From Euperipatoides rowelli (Eukaryota > Onychophora > Udeonychophora > Euonychophora > Peripatopsidae), in NCBI GenBank assembly GCA_003024985.2, contig PXIH01S0053676.1: a stretch of 10,655 nucleotides of DNA; one strand, 5' to 3'. Below, one piece after another: positions 6,801-10,655 of the stretch; positions within the stretch are counted from its first letter, which is position 1, and each line of letters opens with the position of its first letter. The notes beneath the pieces were generated by a model. The model did not search any database and was not told where the DNA came from. It saw nothing but the letters and a program-made list of their open reading frames with translations. The translations under genes were made by a program, and so were the position numbers.

Positions 6801-7141
6801 GTTTTAACAATAAATAATCATGTGGCAATGTGTCTATTTATCTAACACTGAAGTATGGTTTTAAGCGACAAGATTAGTCAACGATATCTTCTAAGATTCC
6901 ATCATTGAAAGTAAATCATGAATTTCTCTAAGAAAATCAACCTTGCTTTTTTTACATAGAGAACAAAGCCATGATCATCATCATTTTGCAAATAACTGAA
7001 TGCTTCCAATTGTTTATTTAAGCAATGTGAATGACTTCATTGTTATTAACATTAAGGTTACAAACCATACATAGTGAAGATTTAGAATGAATTTTCTTCT
7101 TTTTTTTAATCAGAATTAGATTGGTTTGAGTGAGAAGCCAT

Positions 7142-7984
7142 AACAACAAAACGAAGAATGACAAAAAAAGTTTTAATACAATTAGGCTAATCTAATAAAT
7201 ATAAGAGTTTGGAACATATGTCGGCAAAAAAAATTGACAAAGAAATAAAATATAAAAAGTTAGACATACCTGTAAAAATTTACATACAAATTAATAAATT
7301 ATAATAATTTGCTGACAATTTCTAAACTCTGTGATGAGTAATCCAAATCAAGTATTATATACTACTAGTAGCTGTAACTTCTGGTCCTGTGTCACCTACA
7401 AATATCTGGAAAACCAAAGAGGTAAAATAAAACCAACTGCTAATCATAATTGTGTACACATATTAGATTACTCCAAATTGCAATCAACTTCAGACATCAA
7501 ACCATGATCAATGAAAAAAAATACCTGTAAAAATTTATATTCAAATTAATAAATTATAATAATTTGTCGACAATTCCTAAACTCTAACTGTGATGAGTAA
7601 TCCAAATAAATTCTTATATACTTATATACATTTGGTTCTGTGTCATATAATCCTGGTTCTGTGTTGCTCTCAAAAATCTGTAAAATTTACATACAAATTA
7701 ATAAATTTTAATAATTTGCTGACAATTCCTAAACTCCATGTGATTAAATTTCACCCATCCAAAGCCAATTTAAATGCACATGCACTATCAAGTTCTCCAT
7801 GTCAAGTTAAATAAATTTTTCCTTAATAAATCCCCAAAAATGTGTTTCTCATAAATTAGATAGTCATTCCCGTTATCTTACCAAGTAACTCCATATATAT
7901 ATACAGGTTCTGCTTTTTGTAAATTTGGTTGACCTCATTTAGTTCCTCTGGTGTTCTCACCAAGTTCTCACCAAGAGAACTTGG
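7142..7984. other. AT-rich region with a diverged direct-repeat array; no supported gene
   Basis: Apart from the repeat copies at 7270-7738 and the small repeat/hairpin at 7953-7996, no element boundary is seen. The open plus-strand frame at 7590-7814 runs through the repeat and has no protein-like character. A minus-strand stretch (about 7985-7862) reads through RTPEELNEVNQIYKKQN and ends near a good splice-donor-like GTAAGA (7881-7876), but it has no credible acceptor. Confidence 0.5.
7270..7738. repeat. Three diverged direct repeats of a 60-100 bp AT-rich unit
   Basis: The core CTGTAAAAATTTACATAC... with AATTAATAAATTATAATAA and GACAATTYCTAAACTC is seen at 7270-7330, 7525-7585 and 7678-7738. 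The first two copies extend rightward through TGATGAGTAATCCAAAT. A second motif, CTGGTTCTGTGT or a variant, lies at 7381, 7633 and 7653 between core copies. Spacing is uneven (about 255 and 153 bases), so this is a decayed tandem or segmental duplication, not a microsatellite. Confidence 0.85.
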
Positions 7985-7996
7985 AGTTCTCACCAA
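7953..7996. repeat. Triple GTTCTCACCAA repeat containing a perfect 10-bp hairpin
   Basis: GTTCTCACCAA occurs at 7953-7963, 7964-7974 and 7986-7996. CCAAGTTCTC (7960-7969) and GAGAACTTGG (7975-7984) are perfect inverted arms around the loop ACCAA. The block sits at the left edge of the gypsy integrase fragment. Confidence 0.88.
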
Positions 7997-8525
7997 GATG
8001 GCTGTTTATTATGGGGTTTACAAGTGTTAATTCCAACCTCCTTGAGGCCTATCCTTCTAAAAAAAAAACTAAACCACCATCATATTAGCATCATTAGACT
8101 GAAGATGATGGCACATTGTCTTTTCTGATTTTCACACTTAGTCCAGGACATTGAGCGAATCACCCACTCTTGAACAATGCACACTACAGGCAAATAACCC
8201 ACCCAAAGCATATTTGCACCCATGGTTAGGCCAGATAAACCGTGGGAATGTATCCATATAGATTTTGGTGGACCCTTTAAATCGTCACTTTTAGTTCAGG
8301 TTAATGCCTTCTCAAAGTAGCCTGAAATCTCCATTATCAATTCTCAGATACTATTATTACAGTAACTGTTTAAGAATGACTTTTCACCCATTATGGTTAC
8401 CCCCTACAGATAGTGAAGGATAATGGTTCCCAATTTATTTTGTCAAAATTTGAAACTTACTACAAGAATAGGTTCATACACCATACATGATAATTTCACC
8501 CTATCATAAGCCACATTCACACATA
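7985..8525 (+). pseudogene. Ty3/gypsy integrase fragment: zinc region and catalytic core, truncated
   Basis: One frame opens with DGCLLWG (7997-8017) and IPTSLRP (8027-8047), the linker before integrase in gypsy pol. H-rich HHISIIRLKMMA (8078-8113) and VQDIERITHS (8141-8170) form the zinc-binding region. The expected C-x2-C is decayed (EQC, 8072+100 region, 8172-8180) in a neighbouring frame reading NNPPKAYLHPW. Back in the first frame, PWECIHIDFGGPF (8240-8278) holds the first catalytic Asp (8261-8263), then LVQVNAFSK. A third frame carries IVKDNGSQF (8410-8436) with the second Asp (8419-8421) and FETYYKNR, then a decayed SPYH. The sequence stops before the catalytic Glu, where the purine tract begins. 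The first stop is at 8126-8128 (TGA where family members have Trp). Frameshifts and stops show it is inactive. It is the same kind of element as the 5511-5881 relic, but lies downstream although it encodes the upstream domain. Confidence 0.86.
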
Positions 8526-8530
8526 TTTTT

Positions 8531-9270
8531 AGGGAGAGAGAGAAGAGGGGAGATAGGTAAAGAGTGAGAGGAGGGAAAAAGGGTGGGAAGGAGAGAGAGA
8601 GATGGTGAAAAAAAGGGAGAGAGAGAAAATGAAAGAGGGGTAGAAAGAGAGGGAGAAAGAAAAAGATAGAGTGAGAAAGATAGGAAAAAAGAGAGGGAGA
8701 AAGAGTGGGAGAAATAAAGAGGTAGAAAGAGAAAGTGAGAGAGAAAGAGATGGAGAAAGATAATAGAAATGGAGAAAGAGGGAGAAAGAAAAAGTAAGAA
8801 AGAAAGAGCAAGAAAAAAGGAGGGAGAGGGAGAAAGAGAGTGGATAAAGAAAGGGGATAAAGAAAGAGAGAGGGCAAAAGAGGGAGGGAGAAATTGGGAG
8901 AAAAGAGAGGGAGAAATATAATAGAAAGGGAGAAAGAGGGATAAAGAAAGAGTAGGAAAGAAAGAGAGCAAGAAAGAGGGAGGGAGAGAGAAAGATAGGG
9001 GATAAAGATAAGAGATGGCAAAAGAGGATGGGAGAAAGAGAGGGAGAAGGAGGGAGGGAGAGGAAGGAAAAGTGAGAGAGGGAGAAAGATGAAAAGAAAT
9101 GGAAGTGGGAGAGAGAGGGAGAGAGAAAGAGAGAGAGAGAAAGAGGAAGAGAGAAAGAGGAAGAGAGAAAGAGGGAAAGAGTGAGAGAGATAGAGGGAGA
9201 GAGAAATAGGGAAAGAGATATATGGAGAAAGCAGGAAAGGGAGAGAAAGTGAGAGAGACAAAGCAAGATA
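8531..9270. repeat. Long purine-rich (GA/GGGA/GAAA) microsatellite-like tract
   Basis: About 740 bases almost wholly A and G on the plus strand, made of imperfect GAGA, GGGAGAAAGA and AAAGA units with scattered T and very rare C. A higher-order repeat is visible: TAATAGAAA...GGAGAAAGAGGG at 8761 recurs at 8919 (158 bases later), followed in both by a GAGCAAGAAA-type block (8807 and 8967) and GGCAAAAGAGG (8873 and 9017). The minus-strand open frames across it encode only Ser/Leu/Pro/Phe runs and are artefacts of the missing stop codons in CT-rich DNA. Such mirror-like polypurine tracts can adopt triplex (H-DNA) structure. Confidence 0.95.
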
Positions 9271-10173
9271 ATTTATTTTCAACAGATAACTTTTTTTTGT
9301 CTATAATAACCAACAGAGCTAGAAATATTAAAATAACAGGCAGTTATTTCCTACAACATTAGGTCACACTGGAAATGCAGTCTTAAATAATTTGTATTTT
9401 TTGACCACAAGCTAGAATCATCTTTTCATTTAGAATTTATAAAATAAGTTTATCAATAAAATGTGTATTTAAATTGTAATTTATTGAATAATCAATTTTA
9501 ACTGTTGTTTGAATTGATTAAAATTATTAAAATCCTTTAGGAAAAAAAAAAACTTTGGAAACTATAAAAAAAAAACTGATTAGTGAGTACTAATGACTGA
9601 ATTTCTAATATTCGTAATAAACATTATTAATAAATGATGGGATAATTTATCATAAATTTATTTATATGCATCAAACTTCATGATTAAAATGTTTATAATG
9701 GGATATAAAAAAGTGTGCATGCATTAATTTGTACTAAAATAATTCAAAATAAACGTTATAATAATCCTCTTACTAATGGATGGTTTTCTACCATGTTGTT
9801 TTATTGCAACTCAGGTGAGTAAATCAACTGATTACCTGCACTAAAGGATTCTGTTGACAGAATAATAATGAAATGTGATTGGACAAAATATAAATATTGA
9901 TATATAATAGTGCTTAATATAGCAAGAAATTTTCATTTCTCAGATAGAAGTCTGGAAAAGATTATCTTTTTGTAATGAGGTTTTTGCAATTTAAAAAATA
10001 AAAATAGCAGCTTTTTGAATCCATGCAATCGGAGGTAATATAAAACTTAACTTAACTTACTAGTAGATTTTATTTCATGATTATTTCTCAAAATCTTATA
10101 ACATAAACGGGAAGAGAATAGCACTAACACACTAAAAAAATTATATTAATTACTAAATTAATTCAATACAACC
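9271..10173. other. AT-rich region; no supported gene
   Basis: Dense A/T runs, no long open frame and no TSD-flanked insert. The one item of note is a two-exon mini reading frame with strong splice consensus (9776-9994), listed among the findings. The last 50 bases hold the unidentified insertion site of the second LINE. Confidence 0.5.
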
Positions 10174-10184
10174 TATGGCTGGTT

Positions 10185-10195
10185 AAGATGGCGGA
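10185..10195 (+). promoter_or_regulatory. YY1-like motif overlapping the LINE 2 ORF1 start
   Basis: AAGATGGCGGA matches the core of the YY1 site (AAGATGGCGGC), which in human L1 lies near the transcription start and directs accurate initiation. LINE 1 has AACATGGCGGA at 346-356 at the equivalent place. The motif also forms the start codon and its Kozak context, so selection for translation alone could explain it. Confidence 0.4.
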
Positions 10196-10655
10196 CGTCA
10201 GCCAACTCTCAAACGGTTGTTGTCAAAAAATGGTATCTGAATGGTTTGTAAAGTTACGAAAAAATATGGCTAACTATGAGGCAGCAATTCTAAACATTGA
10301 GAACAACTCAGAAAAGTATCTAATGTTATTGAGAAGCTTAAAGTACTGGTACAAGGCCATGTTACCTGTTTTGTCTGCTAAATGTTTCATTTTCACGTTG
10401 TTTAGTGAAGAGGAGGACTCACGCATCAACACTGTGGATATACTGCTCAAAATTGTTAAAATGGTTGAGAAAGAGTCTGTATGTAGTGTGTATTTTCCCA
10501 AGTATGCCCGTTATTTAGGCGTAGACTTCATTTCTCAAGAGAAAAAGATGGAAGTACAAAATTTGTTCAAGTTTTTTTAACAAATGTTCCGTTGTTCCGG
10601 TGGCAGTTAAGGAATTGAGTCAAACAGTGGATATACGAGTCCACGCTATCTATTT
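10188..10655 (+). pseudogene. LINE ORF1 N-terminal region, open for 130 codons, then one frameshift; partial
   Basis: The ATG sits in AAGATGGCGGA (A at -3, G at +4), a good Kozak context, and matches the LINE 1 start. Codons 1-130 are open to a TAA at 10578-10580. The protein has an N-terminal helix-prone part, SLKYWYKAMLP at about codons 50-60, an acidic EEEDSR, a helical DILLKIVKMVEKE, then YFPKYARYLGVDF (about codons 104-116). I do not recognise the domain. No zinc knuckle is reached; in LINE 1 it comes about 670 bases after the start. The stop follows a T7 run (10572-10578). The +1 frame after it (from 10582) is open to the window end and reads CSVVPVAVKELSQ, then VDIRVHAIY, which lines up with the region before LPTEDYT in LINE 1. 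So ORF1 almost certainly continued, and one base in the T-run breaks it. The role by family is element RNA binding and ribonucleoprotein assembly. Confidence 0.75.

Larger units (their letters stand above)
5919..7141 (-). pseudogene. LINE-type ORF1 relic (zinc finger, coiled-coil-like middle, RPIVITF domain), split by SINE B
   Basis: Read from 7141 down, ATG in a fair Kozak context (G at -3 and +4) opens MASHSNQSNSD and then meets an A8 run, where the frame shifts. Next comes a Cys-rich finger: CMVC (7071-7060), HSHC (about 7027-7016) and WLCSLC (6971-6954), the C-x2-C...H-x2-C...W-x-C-x2-C layout of PHD-like fingers in some LINE ORF1 proteins. A helical segment follows (REIHDLLSMMES, then LLLKQKVELN) up to the SINE B target site. 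Beyond the SINE the same frame continues through SSVFVNLMNEHYRSFNQ, a stop, LFGLSSDTNLNNF and IRIGREDSLKRPIVITFDS (about 6085-6020). Another frame carries on to 5921 (IKLAYKLKSFDCSD). R-x-G-x(n)-RPI-x-V-T-F is typical of nucleic-acid-binding regions in LINE ORF1s. Multiple stops and frame changes show it is dead. A host gene with these parts is a less likely alternative. Confidence 0.68.
10174..10655 (+). mobile_element. LINE 2: 5' end of a second, related non-LTR retrotransposon (runs off the window)
   Basis: The leader GGCTGGTTAAGATGGCGGA corresponds to the CTTCCGGTAAACATGGCGGA start of LINE 1, and the encoded protein matches the ORF1 of LINE 1 (KYW block, then YLGVDF against YLGID). The 5' end is placed about 14 bases before the ATG by comparison with LINE 1, whose start is fixed by its TSD. 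The rest of the element lies beyond the window, so TSD and ORF2 cannot be seen. Its ORF1 is far less damaged than in LINE 1, suggesting a younger copy or a separate, better preserved subfamily. Confidence 0.75.

Noticed and set aside
7590-7814. Plus-strand 74-codon open frame
   Set aside because: It spans the second and third copies of the AT-rich repeat and shows no domain-like sequence; its composition fits translated repeat DNA.
7862-7985. Minus-strand reading containing TPEELNEVNQIYKKQN near a GTAAGA donor-like site
   Set aside because: It looks protein-like, but no credible acceptor or start is visible, the joins to the next acceptor-like sites meet stops, and it overlaps the hairpin repeat. 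Not enough for a gene call.
8443-9313. Three overlapping minus-strand open frames of 245-279 codons
   Set aside because: They are translations of the CT-rich complement of the purine tract in all three frames, giving only Ser/Leu/Pro/Phe runs. CT repeats rarely create stop codons, so length here carries no coding meaning.
10274-10501. Minus-strand 75-codon open frame
   Set aside because: It is antisense to the LINE 2 ORF1, whose plus-strand reading is supported by similarity to LINE 1.

Overview
The window looks like intergenic or intronic DNA from an animal, most likely an invertebrate. By eye it is strongly AT-rich. It holds no intact host gene that I can defend, and nearly all interpretable sequence is transposable-element debris: non-LTR retrotransposons (LINEs), tRNA-derived SINEs, Ty3/gypsy pol fragments and a very long purine microsatellite. 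Poly(A) tails, target-site duplications (TSDs), Pol III A/B boxes and metazoan-type LINE protein domains rule out a prokaryote. I cannot name the species.

Layout. 1-334: AT-rich flank with a possible retroelement 3' tail. 335-3233: a LINE with a 12-bp TSD, a very short 5' leader, a decayed ORF1 (gag-like with zinc knuckles) and a decayed, internally shrunken ORF2 (endonuclease start, an RT active-site trace, a C-terminal zinc finger). 3234-4811: AT-rich DNA without a convincing gene, with a 44-bp repeat and one exon-like signal on the minus strand. 4824-5185: a minus-strand tRNA-derived SINE with TSD. 5511-5881: the integrase C-terminal end of a Ty3/gypsy element and the start of its 3' LTR. 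5919-7141: a minus-strand pseudogene with a zinc finger and an RPIVITF motif, probably a second kind of LINE ORF1. It is split by another SINE (6301-6781) whose 19-bp TSD lies inside it and whose Pol III A-box region is amplified into four 30-bp copies. 7270-7738: diverged direct repeats with splice-like edges. 7985-8525: a second gypsy fragment (integrase zinc region and catalytic core) that ends at a roughly 740-bp purine-only-like tract (8531-9270). 9271-10173: AT-rich, with one weak spliced mini-ORF. 10174-10655: the 5' end of a second LINE related to the first, with ORF1 open for 130 codons and then broken by one frameshift at a T7 run.

How the pieces relate. The two plus-strand LINEs belong to one family: their ORF1 proteins share an N-terminal domain that I do not recognise, and both begin a few bases upstream of an ATGGCGGA start that resembles a YY1 site. 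SINE B shows an insertion order: it landed in an already present minus-strand ORF1, whose reading frame continues across the empty site. The most novel items are the unrecognised ORF1 domain, the four-fold A-box array in SINE B, and the long purine tract butted against a truncated integrase.
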